Shown here: positions 1 to 7,720 of the stretch, piece by piece
Layout: every line of letters begins with the position of its first letter
Numbering within the stretch: position 1 is the first letter of the stretch
Assembly (NCBI RefSeq): GCF_003151075.1
Contig: NZ_CP029482.1
Coordinates: forward strand, 620,001 to 684,000
Origin: Pseudomonas sp. 31-12
Lineage (GTDB): Bacteria > Pseudomonadota > Gammaproteobacteria > Pseudomonadales > Pseudomonadaceae
Length of the DNA: 64,000 nucleotides
Reading direction: 5' to 3'
The notes under the pieces: generated by a model
Seen by the model: the letters and a program-made list of their open reading frames with translations, nothing else
What the model was told of the DNA's origin: nothing
Databases searched by the model: none
Made by a program: the position numbers and the translations under genes

Positions 1-603
1 ATAGATGGTTTTTTCGTAGTCCAGGACCACGTCCACCGGGTGCAGCAGGCGCGCGTCGGCCGAGAGCTTTTCGGCGGCGCGGGCGAGGATGAACAGCCAC
101 GCCAGGTCCTGGGCGATGATCGGTTTCAAGCCCGGGCGGATGACTTTGACGACGACTTCTTCGCCGGTTTTCAGCTGCGCGGCATGCACCTGCGCTACTG
201 AGGCCGAGGCCAGCGGTTCAACGTCGAAGCGGCTGAAGACCTCACTGATCTTCTTGCCGAGCTGCTCTTCGATCAGGTTGACCGACACCTGCGAGTCGAA
301 CGGCGGCACCCGGTCCTGCAGCTTCATCAGCTCATCGGCGATGTCTTCGGGCAGCAGGTCGCGGCGCGTCGAAAGGATCTGCCCGAACTTGATGAAAATC
401 GGCCCAAGGTCCTGCAACGCCAGGCGCAAGCGTGCGCCACGGCTCAGGTCCAGCGTCTTGCGCGGGAACCAGCGCCACGGCAACGCATAGCGCAGCGCCA
501 GCAGAAACCAGGGCAGCGGCAGGGCGAACAACAGGTCATCGAGGCGGTAGCGAATCACAACGCGCTGGATGCGCAACAAACGGCGGACGGCAAGCAGCTT
601 CAT
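1..603 (-). CDS. ubiB: UbiB, ubiquinone biosynthesis kinase-like ATPase (partial, N-terminal 201 residues)
   Basis: The gene enters from the left edge, so only the N-terminal part is present. UbiB is an atypical kinase-like ATPase (ADCK/COQ8 family) needed for the ring-modification steps of ubiquinone synthesis at the inner membrane. The family's KxGQ motif reads Lys72-Phe-Gly-Gln75, followed by the Ala-rich nucleotide loop (SASVAQVH) and an invariant-type VVVKV lysine strand. The ATG at 603 overlaps the TGA of ubiJ by four bases (ATGA), showing the ubiE-ubiJ-ubiB operon order and translational coupling. The C-terminal transmembrane helices lie outside the window. Confidence 0.95.
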   Translation of the reverse strand, partial: MKLLAVRRLLRIQRVVIRYRLDDLLFALPLPWFLLALRYALPWRWFPRKTLDLSRGARLRLALQDLGPIFIKFGQILSTRRDLLPEDIADELMKLQDRVPPFDSQVSVNLIEEQLGKKISEVFSRFDVEPLASASVAQVHAAQLKTGEEVVVKVIRPGLKPIIAQDLAWLFILARAAEKLSADARLLHPVDVVLDYEKTIY

Positions 604-1223
604 GCGTTATCGCTTGGGTCGAGGGATCGGGAAAGGCGCTCGAAACGCGCCTCGAGACGTTCCAGATCGAGCTTGATCTGGTCCAGTTCACTGAAACGGG
701 CTTCGGCTTCGCGCTGACCGACGAGGGTGCGCGATTCTTCGGCCAGGTATTCGCCCAGATTCTGATTCAGGCTGGCGAAGCCTTGCTGATACCAGCGTGC
801 GCGACTGCGCAGGTGCCCGCTGACCAGTTGCGTGGCCACAGGCCCCAGCCAGCGCGAGAGTTCGTACTCCCAGTCCAGCTCAAGGTCCTGAAGGATCGCC
901 GCCAGTTCCAGCAGTACGCCGCTGTCACCGTCAAGCTCGACTTCCGGGCCATGCAGCACCGATGTCTTGTCCTTGCTCATCGCCAGTTTCAACAGGCTTG
1001 AAGCCGGTGCGCGCAAGGTGCAATCGGCGCCGGTTTCCCAGTGGGAGGCGAGCATCAGGCCTTCGTCGCTGGGCAAAATGAACAGTTGCAGCGCCGGGCT
1101 GCAGCAATCGACGGCAATCACTCTTCCGCTCAAATGCGCCAGCCGCGGCAGCGCCGTACTGTCGAGACGCAGCACCCGGTTCAGACCGAGTTCAACGCTG
1201 GCGAGCAGGCCGGCCAGCAGCAT
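600..1223 (-). CDS. ubiJ: UbiJ, ubiquinone biosynthesis accessory factor with SCP2 lipid-binding domain
   Basis: A 207-residue protein between ubiE and ubiB. UbiJ is a soluble accessory factor of the Ubi metabolon. Its N-terminal SCP2-type domain is thought to hold the hydrophobic ubiquinone intermediates, and its C-terminus is helical and charged, as seen here from about residue 150 ([19 protein letters not shown]). The start codon shares one base with the ubiE stop (TGATG) and the stop overlaps the ubiB start, so all three genes are translationally coupled. Family assignment rests on gene order and domain appearance. Confidence 0.9.
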   Translation of the reverse strand: MLLAGLLASVELGLNRVLRLDSTALPRLAHLSGRVIAVDCCSPALQLFILPSDEGLMLASHWETGADCTLRAPASSLLKLAMSKDKTSVLHGPEVELDGDSGVLLELAAILQDLELDWEYELSRWLGPVATQLVSGHLRSRARWYQQGFASLNQNLGEYLAEESRTLVGQREAEARFSELDQIKLDLERLEARFERLSRSLDPSDNA

Positions 1224-1993
1224 CAGGGTTTGATGCCGCGGTGCAGGGCGACGATGCCTGCGGTCATGTTGTGGTAAGTCACGCGGTCGAAACCGGCTTC
1301 GACCATCATCGACTTCAGGGTTTCCTGATTCGGGTGCATGCGGATCGATTCGGCCAGGTAGCGATAGCTTTCCGAGTCGTTGGTGATCAGCTTGCCCATC
1401 AGCGGCATGAAGGCGAACGAGTAAGCGTCGTAGGCTTTGGACATCAGCGCGTTGGTCGGTTTGGAGAATTCCAGCACCAGCAAACGGCCGCCTGGCTTGA
1501 GTACGCGCAGCATCGAGCGCAGGGCGTCTTCTTTATGCGTCACGTTGCGCAGACCGAAGGCGATGGTCACGCAGTCGAAATGGTTGTCCGGGAACGGCAG
1601 CTTTTCAGCGTCGGCCTGAACGAATTCGACGTTGCCGGCCACACCCAGGTCCAGCAGGCGGTCACGACCGACCTTGAGCATGGATTCGTTGATGTCGGCC
1701 AACACCACCTGGCCGGTCGGACCCACGAGGTGCGAGAATTTCTTGGTCAGGTCGCCCGTGCCGCCAGCGATGTCCAGCACGCGGTTACCGGTGCGAACGC
1801 CCGACAGCTCGATCGCGAAACGCTTCCACAGGCGGTGCATGCCGCCCGACAGGAGGTCGTTCATCAAGTCGTACTTGGCCGCTACCGAGTGAAAAACCTC
1901 AGCGACTTTTTCCGCTTTCTGGCTTTCCGGAACGTTTTTGAAGCCGAAGTGAGTGGTGGGTTCGGCATCGCTGCCTTTGCGCTGATCAGTCAT
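1223..1993 (-). CDS. ubiE: UbiE, ubiquinone/menaquinone C-methyltransferase
   Basis: A 256-residue SAM-dependent methyltransferase that adds the C-methyl group in ubiquinone (and menaquinone) synthesis. The SAM-binding motif I is [10 protein letters not shown] at residues 72-81, and the UbiE signature region containing FGLRN follows later. The open frame extends upstream, but the ATG at 1993 gives the family's usual N-terminus (MTDQRKGSD) and length, so that start is preferred. It is the first gene of ubiE-ubiJ-ubiB and is divergent from the small gene at 2149. Confidence 0.96.
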   Translation of the reverse strand: MTDQRKGSDAEPTTHFGFKNVPESQKAEKVAEVFHSVAAKYDLMNDLLSGGMHRLWKRFAIELSGVRTGNRVLDIAGGTGDLTKKFSHLVGPTGQVVLADINESMLKVGRDRLLDLGVAGNVEFVQADAEKLPFPDNHFDCVTIAFGLRNVTHKEDALRSMLRVLKPGGRLLVLEFSKPTNALMSKAYDAYSFAFMPLMGKLITNDSESYRYLAESIRMHPNQETLKSMMVEAGFDRVTYHNMTAGIVALHRGIKP

Positions 1994-2148
1994 ATCGCTG
2001 TCACCAAAAGAGAATGCGGGACATTCTAATCCCGGTGGCCTGCTTTGTCTTGGCAAGGCTGCAGGTAAGATAGGCAACCACCGGGACGTTTTGCCGCAGC
2101 AGCGGTCAAGATGCTTCAGGAAAGCATTCATAAAGCAGGAGTCATTCG

Positions 2149-2424
2149 ATGGCCCGTATTAGTGTTGAACGTGCCCACGGCCTGGGCAAGGAAGCGGCCC
2201 GCGAGAAGGCCGACCAGTTGGCGCAGAAACTGTCCGATCAATATGGCCTGGAGCCGCAGTGGTCCGGCGACACCCTGAACCTCAGACGCTCCGGCGTTAA
2301 AGGCGCGGTACTTGTCAGCGAAGACTCGATCCGCGTCGATGTGGAGTTGGGCCTGATGATGTCGGCCATGAGCGGCATGATCAAATCGGAAATCGAAAAG
2401 GCTCTTGATAAGGCTCTGGTCTGA
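2149..2424 (+). CDS. Polyhydroxyalkanoic acid system family protein (PHA_gran_rgn)
   Basis: A 91-residue protein beginning [12 protein letters not shown]. It matches the small family found beside pha genes in Pseudomonas and named for PHA granules; its molecular role is not established. No signal peptide or membrane segment is visible. It is preceded by a purine-rich ribosome site (GCAGGAG) and lies upstream of phaI in the same direction, separated by a palindromic repeat at 2442-2531, so co-transcription with phaI is uncertain. Confidence 0.85.
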   Translation: MARISVERAHGLGKEAAREKADQLAQKLSDQYGLEPQWSGDTLNLRRSGVKGAVLVSEDSIRVDVELGLMMSAMSGMIKSEIEKALDKALV

Positions 2425-2441
2425 TTTCGAATTGAGGCCCC

Positions 2442-2531
2442 TGTGGGAGCTAGCCTGCTAGCGATAGCGGTTCATCAGTCAACAACAATGTCGACGGATA
2501 AATCGCTATTGCTAGCAGGCTAGCTCCCACA
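2442..2531. repeat. Paired REP/REPIN palindrome, copy 1 of the GTGGGAGCTAGC type
   Basis: The outer arms TGTGGGAGCTAGCCTGCTAG and its complement at 2511-2531 form a long imperfect inverted repeat around a ~45-base middle (TTCATCAGTC...TGTCGACGG). An almost identical copy lies at 4059-4146, on the other side of phaI-phaF. Confidence 0.9.
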
Positions 2532-2662
2532 TTTGTTTTGTGGTGTGTCCGAAGTTTTATGTCAGTTGTTAGGGTGCCGTTTCTAATTTTTCTCCCTACT
2601 TTGTGCCTGAGCCCGACACTTTCGCGGGCAGTTCCTCAAACCTTCTGCGCGTGAGGTGCACC
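2532..2662 (+). promoter_or_regulatory. phaI leader/promoter region
   Basis: A 131-base non-coding segment between the repeat and phaI. In P. putida PhaD controls the phaI promoter (known from the literature), so an operator is expected here. I see no clear sigma-70 hexamer pair or palindrome that I can place with confidence. The ribosome site is GAGGTG, six bases before the phaI ATG. Confidence 0.35.
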
Positions 2663-3085
2663 ATGGCCAAAGTTATTCTGAAGAAAAAAATCGACGCTTC
2701 GACAACCGCACTTAGCGACGTCAAATCCTATGCCCGCAAGATCTGGCTGGCAGGCCTGGGGGCCTACACCAAGGTTGGCCAAGAGGGCAGCGAGTACTTT
2801 CAAGAGTTGATCAAGGCTGGTCAAACTGTTGAAACCAAAGGCAAAAAAGCAGTTGCCGAGAAACTAGAAGCGGCTAACTCAGAGATCGATGAAGCCAAGA
2901 GTGAAGTGAGCACTTTCAAAGCCAAGGTCGAAGTTCAACTCGACAAGGTCGAGAAGGCTTTTGACTCGCGTGTCGCAAGTGCCTTGAATCGTATCGGCAT
3001 TCCGTCTAAACATGACGTTGAGACACTCTCTGCTAAGCTCGATGAGCTGACGGCATTGCTCGAACGCGTCGCGCGTAAATCTTAA
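2663..3085 (+). CDS. phaI: PhaI, small phasin of PHA granules
   Basis: A 140-residue phasin that coats PHA granules. The N-terminal granule-binding part contains SYARKIWLAGLGAYTKVG (about residues 21-38), shared almost word for word with PhaF. The middle is a Lys/Glu/Ala-rich amphipathic helix with heptad-like spacing. The longer frame starts at 2603, but the ATG at 2663 follows GAGGTG and gives the usual PhaI start MAKVILKKK. PhaF follows ten bases after its stop, making a phaI-phaF operon. Confidence 0.95.
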   Translation: MAKVILKKKIDASTTALSDVKSYARKIWLAGLGAYTKVGQEGSEYFQELIKAGQTVETKGKKAVAEKLEAANSEIDEAKSEVSTFKAKVEVQLDKVEKAFDSRVASALNRIGIPSKHDVETLSAKLDELTALLERVARKS

Positions 3086-3095
3086 GGAGAACGGG

Positions 3096-3977
3096 ATGGC
3101 TGGTAAAAAGAACACCGAAAAAGAAGGCAGCTCGTGGATTGGGAAAGTCGAAGACTACTCCCGCAAGATCTGGCTGGCTGGTTTAGGCGTGTACTCGAAG
3201 ATCGACACTGACGGCAGCAAGCTCTTCGATACATTGGTTAAAGACGGCGAGAAAGCCGAGAAGCTGACCAAGAGCGCAGTCGGCAAGAAAGTCGATGACG
3301 TCAAGGATTCCGCTTCGTCGGCCAAGTCGCGCATCAGCGGCGTGAAAGATCGTGCGCTGGGCAAGTGGGATGAGCTGGAAGGGGCTTTCGACAAGCGCCT
3401 GAACAGCGCCATTTCGCGCCTGGGTGTGCCGAGCCGCAATGAAGTGAAAGCGCTGCACAGCAAGGTCGATACCCTGACCAAGCAAATCGAAAAACTCACT
3501 GGCGCCAAGGTGGCGCCTGTTGCGGCGAAAACTGCAGCGGCCAAACCTGCTGCCAAACCACTGGCCAAGGCTGCCGCTAAACCGGTCGCCAAAGCCGCGT
3601 CGAAAGTTGCGTCCGCAGCCAAGTCCGCTACCAAAACTGCCGCCGCTAAACCTGCTGCAGCCAAGGCAGCGGTCAAATCGGTCGCCGCCAAAGCCGCAGC
3701 AAAACCAGCGGCTAAAACAGCTGCCGCTAAACCGGCTGCTAAAACTGCAGCGGCCAAACCGGCAGCCAAGCCAGCGGCAAAACCTGCCGCAGCGAAGAAG
3801 CCAGCAGTGAAAAAACCGGCCGCTCCTAAAGCTGCCGCACCAAAACCAGCAGTGGCTGCCGCCAAACCGGCAACCTCGCCGACTCCGGCCAGCACCTCGA
3901 ACTCTGCTGCCGCGCCGACCCCTGCTGTAACCCCGACTGCCGCGCCAGCTCCATCGACGCCAACCAGTCAGTCCTGA
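3096..3977 (+). CDS. phaF: PhaF, phasin with histone H1-like Ala/Lys/Pro tail
   Basis: A 293-residue granule-associated protein. Residues 1-145 form the phasin domain (KIWLAGLGVYSKID near residue 25, then a predicted coiled coil ending at a TKQIEKL leucine-zipper-like stretch). Residues ~150-265 are a highly basic, low-complexity tail of KPAA/AKPA repeats resembling histone H1, which in P. putida binds DNA and helps distribute granules at division. The end is Ala/Pro/Thr-rich. It is followed at once by a strong terminator. Confidence 0.95.
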   Translation: MAGKKNTEKEGSSWIGKVEDYSRKIWLAGLGVYSKIDTDGSKLFDTLVKDGEKAEKLTKSAVGKKVDDVKDSASSAKSRISGVKDRALGKWDELEGAFDKRLNSAISRLGVPSRNEVKALHSKVDTLTKQIEKLTGAKVAPVAAKTAAAKPAAKPLAKAAAKPVAKAASKVASAAKSATKTAAAKPAAAKAAVKSVAAKAAAKPAAKTAAAKPAAKTAAAKPAAKPAAKPAAAKKPAVKKPAAPKAAAPKPAVAAAKPATSPTPASTSNSAAAPTPAVTPTAAPAPSTPTSQS

Positions 3978-3992
3978 TTTTCAGGGCTCAAG

Positions 3993-4026
3993 AAAACGCC
4001 CGGCCTGCAAAGGTCGGGCGTTTTTG
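3993..4026 (+). terminator. Rho-independent terminator after phaF
   Basis: Arms ACGCCCGGCC and GGTCGGGCGT around TGCAAA, preceded by AAAA and followed by TTTTTG, 16 bases after the phaF stop. Confidence 0.92.
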
Positions 4027-4058
4027 TTTGTGCACGGATCTGCAAACACCGCAGCCGC

Positions 4059-4146
4059 TGTGGGAGCTAGCCTGCTAGCGATAGCGGTTCATCAGTCACA
4101 ACAATGTCGACGGATAATCGCTATCGCTAGCAGGCTAGCTCCCACA
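4059..4146. repeat. Paired REP/REPIN palindrome, copy 2 of the GTGGGAGCTAGC type
   Basis: Nearly identical to 2442-2531, including the non-palindromic middle (TTCATCAGTCA, TGTCGACGGATAA). It occupies the space between the convergent phaF and phaD genes. Confidence 0.9.
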
Positions 4147-4168
4147 GGGGGGCGGCGGTGTTCAGGGG

Positions 4169-4789
4169 TTACTCGTGTTCTTCGAGGTATTGCAGCGCCA
4201 GTTGCTCAGTCGCGACCTTGATCGGCGGCAGCAAATGCGGCGCCACCAGCATCATGATCTGATACACCACCAACCTCACTTCACCCTCGCGATCAAGAAT
4301 CCGCTGGTAGTCCAGCGAGAACAGCAGCGTCATGGTGATCTGCTCCACCAATTGCCCCAGCGCCTGCGTATCGCTGACCAACTGCCCCTGAGCCTTCAGC
4401 CGCGCCAGCAATGAAGCCAGCGTGCGCTTCAGTGCATTGAGCAGGTTGCGGATTCCCTTGGCCAGTTTCGGCAAGCGCCCGGCCAGGTTCGACAGGTCCT
4501 GAAACAGAAACCGGTAGTGGGCCAGCCGCTCGACGATCAAGTGCAGGAACAGCCAGTAATCCTCCGGCGCCAATTCCACATCGGCCGGCGGATCAAGCAG
4601 TGGCGCAAGCTCGGCCTGGAAACGCTCGAACAATCCGAGAATCAGCGGTTCCTTGCCGTGGAAGTGGTAGTAGAGGTTGCCCGGGCTGATCCCCATTTCG
4701 TTGGCAACTTCCATGGTGGAAACGTTCGGTTCACCCTTCTGATTGAACAATTGCAGGGCACATTCGAGGATCCGGTCGCGGGTTTTCAT
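4169..4789 (-). CDS. phaD: PhaD, TetR-family transcriptional regulator of PHA genes
   Basis: A 206-residue TetR-type protein. The N-terminal HTH spans about residues 20-48 (VSTMEVANEMGISPGNLYYHF, where the GNLYYHF recognition helix is typical). The C-terminal helical domain would bind an effector; in P. putida PhaD acts as an activator of phaC1 and phaI and responds to a fatty-acid metabolite. It lies downstream of phaC2 in the phaC1-phaZ-phaC2-phaD order, separated by 59 bases, and converges on phaF. Confidence 0.95.
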   Translation of the reverse strand: MKTRDRILECALQLFNQKGEPNVSTMEVANEMGISPGNLYYHFHGKEPLILGLFERFQAELAPLLDPPADVELAPEDYWLFLHLIVERLAHYRFLFQDLSNLAGRLPKLAKGIRNLLNALKRTLASLLARLKAQGQLVSDTQALGQLVEQITMTLLFSLDYQRILDREGEVRLVVYQIMMLVAPHLLPPIKVATEQLALQYLEEHE

Positions 4790-4848
4790 CCAGTCTTCTT
4801 AATGGTCGAGTCATGCCACGGCAGACGTGTGCCGTGGTTCGTTGTCAG

Positions 4849-6531
4849 TCAGCGCACACGAACGTAAGTGCCGGGTGCCGCCTCCAGCGGTGGATAGTTC
4901 TGGTTGCCGAGGGTCATGTGGGTTTCTTTTTGCGCGCCCGAGCGTTCCTGAACCCAGCCCAGCCATTGCGTCCACCAGCTACCGTCGACTTGCTTGGCGT
5001 CGTAATACCAGGCCCGTGGATCGCTGCTCAGTTTCGCGCTCTCGACGAAGTTGGCTTTCGGGTTCGACGGTGGGTTGAGGATGCTTTGTACATGACCGCT
5101 GTTGGACAGCACGAAGCGCCGCTCGCCACCCAGCAGCAGCGTCGAGCGATACACCGCATCCCACGGCGTGATGTGGTCGTTGATACCGGCCACGCTGAAG
5201 CTGTCGACGGTGACTTTCTGCAAGTCGATCGGCGTGCCGCACACTTCCAGTCCGCCCGGATGACCCAGCGGGTTGTGCTTGAAGAAGTCCAGCAGGTCGC
5301 CATGCAAGGCCGCTGGCAAGCGGGTGTTGTCGTTGTTCCAGTAGAGGATGTCGAACGCTGGCGGCTCCTTGCCCAACAGGTAGTTATTGACGAAGTAACT
5401 CCAGATCAAATCGTTGGGGCGCATCCAGGCAAAGACCTTGGCCATGTCGCGTCCGTCCAGCACACCTTTCTGATAGGAACGACGCTTGGCGGCTTCCAGG
5501 GTCTGTTCGTCGGCGAAGAGTGTGGCCGGGCTGTCCATCTGACTGTCGAGCAAGCTCACCAGATACGTCGCGCTGGACACCCGCCGCAGTTGTCGCTTGG
5601 CCTGCAAGTGCCCTTGCAGCGCGGCGATGGTCAGCCCGCCGGCGCAAGCGCCCATCAGGTTGACCTCGCGAGCACCGGTGATCGCGCGGCAGACGTTCAT
5701 TGCTTCTTCCACCGCTTCGACGTAGGTCGACAGACCCCATTCACGGTGACGCACATCCGGGTTGCGCCAGCTGATCATGAACGTCTGCAGGCCGTTTTTC
5801 AGGGCGAACTGGACGAAGCTGTTGTGCGGGCTCAAGTCGAAAATGTAGTACTTGTTGATCTGCGGCGGCACCACCAGCAGCGGTTTGGAATACTGCTTTT
5901 CGCTCATCGGCTTGTACTGGATCAGCTCCAGCAGTTCGTTGCGAAACACCACGGAACCGGTGGTGGTGGCGACCGTTTTGCCGACCTCGAAAGAGTGCTT
6001 GGTGACTTGTCTGGGCAGGCCGTCGTTATGCAGGAAGTCATCGAACAAGTGGCTGATGCCGCGCACCAGGCTGTGGCCGCCGGAGTTGAAGATCTCCTTG
6101 ATCGCCAACGGATTGAGCAGGGAGTTGGACGGCGCCACGGCGTCGTTGAGCAAGGCGAACGCGAAGTGGGCGCGAGCGCGATCGTCCGGGGTCATGTTGC
6201 TTTCGTCGATCCAGCTTTTGACCTGCTTCTGCCAGCTCAGGTAGGCCTGCAAACTGCGGCGATAAAACGGGTTGAGGCTCCACGCCGGGTCGGCGAAGCG
6301 ATTGTCCTGCGGGTTGGTCGGGTGCAGGGTTTCACCCAGCAGCACGCGACCCAGTTGGCCGCCGAGTTTCAAGGCGTGTCGGGCGCTGTGCACCGGGTTG
6401 CGCAGGCCATGGGCGGCAACGCTGCGCAGGGTCGACAACAGATCCCGGCCACGCAGGCCGGTGATCGCACTCTGTGCGTTGATGAACGCGGCGGGAGTGG
6501 GCAAAAAGTCCCTCGCTGGTTTTTCGCGCAT
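4849..6531 (-). CDS. phaC2: PhaC2, class II poly(3-hydroxyalkanoate) synthase
   Basis: A 560-residue medium-chain-length PHA synthase that polymerises (R)-3-hydroxyacyl-CoA at the granule surface. The lipase-like box is GACAGG with catalytic Cys296, and the catalytic Asp lies in AGINDHITPW, with the His in SNSGHVQSI. The length matches class II enzymes. It shares most of its sequence pattern with PhaC1 in this window and flanks phaZ, the standard arrangement in fluorescent pseudomonads. Confidence 0.97.
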   Translation of the reverse strand: MREKPARDFLPTPAAFINAQSAITGLRGRDLLSTLRSVAAHGLRNPVHSARHALKLGGQLGRVLLGETLHPTNPQDNRFADPAWSLNPFYRRSLQAYLSWQKQVKSWIDESNMTPDDRARAHFAFALLNDAVAPSNSLLNPLAIKEIFNSGGHSLVRGISHLFDDFLHNDGLPRQVTKHSFEVGKTVATTTGSVVFRNELLELIQYKPMSEKQYSKPLLVVPPQINKYYIFDLSPHNSFVQFALKNGLQTFMISWRNPDVRHREWGLSTYVEAVEEAMNVCRAITGAREVNLMGACAGGLTIAALQGHLQAKRQLRRVSSATYLVSLLDSQMDSPATLFADEQTLEAAKRRSYQKGVLDGRDMAKVFAWMRPNDLIWSYFVNNYLLGKEPPAFDILYWNNDNTRLPAALHGDLLDFFKHNPLGHPGGLEVCGTPIDLQKVTVDSFSVAGINDHITPWDAVYRSTLLLGGERRFVLSNSGHVQSILNPPSNPKANFVESAKLSSDPRAWYYDAKQVDGSWWTQWLGWVQERSGAQKETHMTLGNQNYPPLEAAPGTYVRVR

Positions 6532-6645
6532 GAATCAACACTCCTTCGTCTTCAGGCCAAATACAAATACACCGAACCAGAACACCATAGACGCTGTTAC
6601 GGGTTGTTGCGCGGTACGGCGTCCTGCCGACCGACAATGGGCCGG

Positions 6646-7500
6646 TTAACCGCCCAATGGCGCCGGATGCGGATGCATCACGGCGCGCTGACGTTCCTCC
6701 TCGAGGAATTTCATGATGATCGGTGCCACGGCTTCGGCGCGGGTAATCAGGAACAGGTGCCCGTCATCGATGATGTGCAGCTGAGCATTGGGAATCCGCC
6801 AGGCCAGCACGCGCATGTTGATCAGCGGGATCAGCGGATCGTCGTCGCCGGCCAGCACCAAGGTCGGCTGATGGATCTTGTGCAGCCAGTGAATGCTGGT
6901 CCAGCCAAGCCCGGCGAACAGCTGCCAGTAGTAACCGAGCTTGCCCGCCGAACGCACTTTCGCTGCGTGGCTGGCGGCCAGGGTCGGGTCGCGACGGAAC
7001 GAACCGCCATAGATCATCGGCGCAATGCGGATTACGTGGGACGGCTGGATGTAGCGCCGTGGGCTGGCCATCATCCACAGCACTTTCGGTTTGCCCGGCA
7101 CCATCACCGCACCGGCCGCCGTGGCCGCCAGCACGAGTTTCTTGCAGCGCTCGGGATAGTCGTACGCGAACTGCTGGGCGAGGGCGCCGCCCCAGGAAAC
7201 GCCGATGACGTTGACCTTTCCGTAGTCGAGGTAGTCGAGCATCCGTGCCGTGAGTTTCGCCAGCCCCGGAAAACGGTACGGCCGATTGGGCGTCGAGGAG
7301 CCGCCGACACCGGGTACGTCGAAGGCGATGACTTCCAGGTCCGGGTCCAACGCCGCGACAAACGGAAACACCAGCTCCAGGTTGGCGCCGATGCCGTTGA
7401 AAATCAGCAAGGGCGTCAAGTGAGGCTTGCCGGGGCGTACCGCCGTGCGGAGGGTCTGGCCATCCAGGTCGACGGTACGGAATATGAACGGTTGCGGCAT
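6646..7500 (-). CDS. phaZ: PhaZ, intracellular PHA depolymerase
   Basis: A 284-residue alpha/beta hydrolase that releases 3-hydroxyalkanoates from stored medium-chain-length PHA. The nucleophile is Ser102 in GVSWGG. The Asp and His follow in AGDDDPLIP and DDGHLFL. No signal peptide is present, which fits an intracellular, granule-bound enzyme. It lies between the two synthase genes, and a palindromic repeat sits between phaC1 and phaZ, where a partial transcription or processing boundary is possible. Confidence 0.96.
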   Translation of the reverse strand: MPQPFIFRTVDLDGQTLRTAVRPGKPHLTPLLIFNGIGANLELVFPFVAALDPDLEVIAFDVPGVGGSSTPNRPYRFPGLAKLTARMLDYLDYGKVNVIGVSWGGALAQQFAYDYPERCKKLVLAATAAGAVMVPGKPKVLWMMASPRRYIQPSHVIRIAPMIYGGSFRRDPTLAASHAAKVRSAGKLGYYWQLFAGLGWTSIHWLHKIHQPTLVLAGDDDPLIPLINMRVLAWRIPNAQLHIIDDGHLFLITRAEAVAPIIMKFLEEERQRAVMHPHPAPLGG

Positions 7501-7553
7501 GCTTCAGGCCCTGTGGGTTAATTCATCCCCGATCCCCCTGTGGGAGCGGGCAT

Positions 7554-7688
7554 TTGTGGCGAGGGGATTTATCCCCGTTGGGTGGCGAAGCCGCCCCAAA
7601 ACCTGCAACCTCGGTGTATCAGTTACACCGAGTGCGTTGGTTTACGACTGCTTCGCAGTCGAACGGGGATAAATCCCCTCACCACAAA
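7554..7688. repeat. Long paired palindrome of the TGTGGCGAGGGGATTT type
   Basis: Outer arms TTGTGGCGAGGGGATTTATC and GATAAATCCCCTCACCACAA with a nested shorter hairpin (ACTGCTTCGCAGT). A TGTGGGAGCGGG half element precedes it at 7539. It fills the phaC1-phaZ gap. Similar elements are at 10088, 12305, 17424 and 60621. Confidence 0.85.
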
Positions 7689-7720
7689 AGCTCCCTTCTA
7701 CAGAGGGAGGGGTGTGTCAG

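Noticed and set aside
3520..3810. Alternative plus-strand frame inside phaF
   Set aside because: Out-of-frame reading of the repetitive tail.
3155..3895. Ala/Leu-rich minus-strand frame opposite phaF
   Set aside because: Produced by the KPAA repeats of phaF read backwards.
4813..7521. Long plus-strand frame across phaC2 and phaZ
   Set aside because: Antisense shadow of two well supported genes; low-complexity His/Gln/Arg-rich translation.
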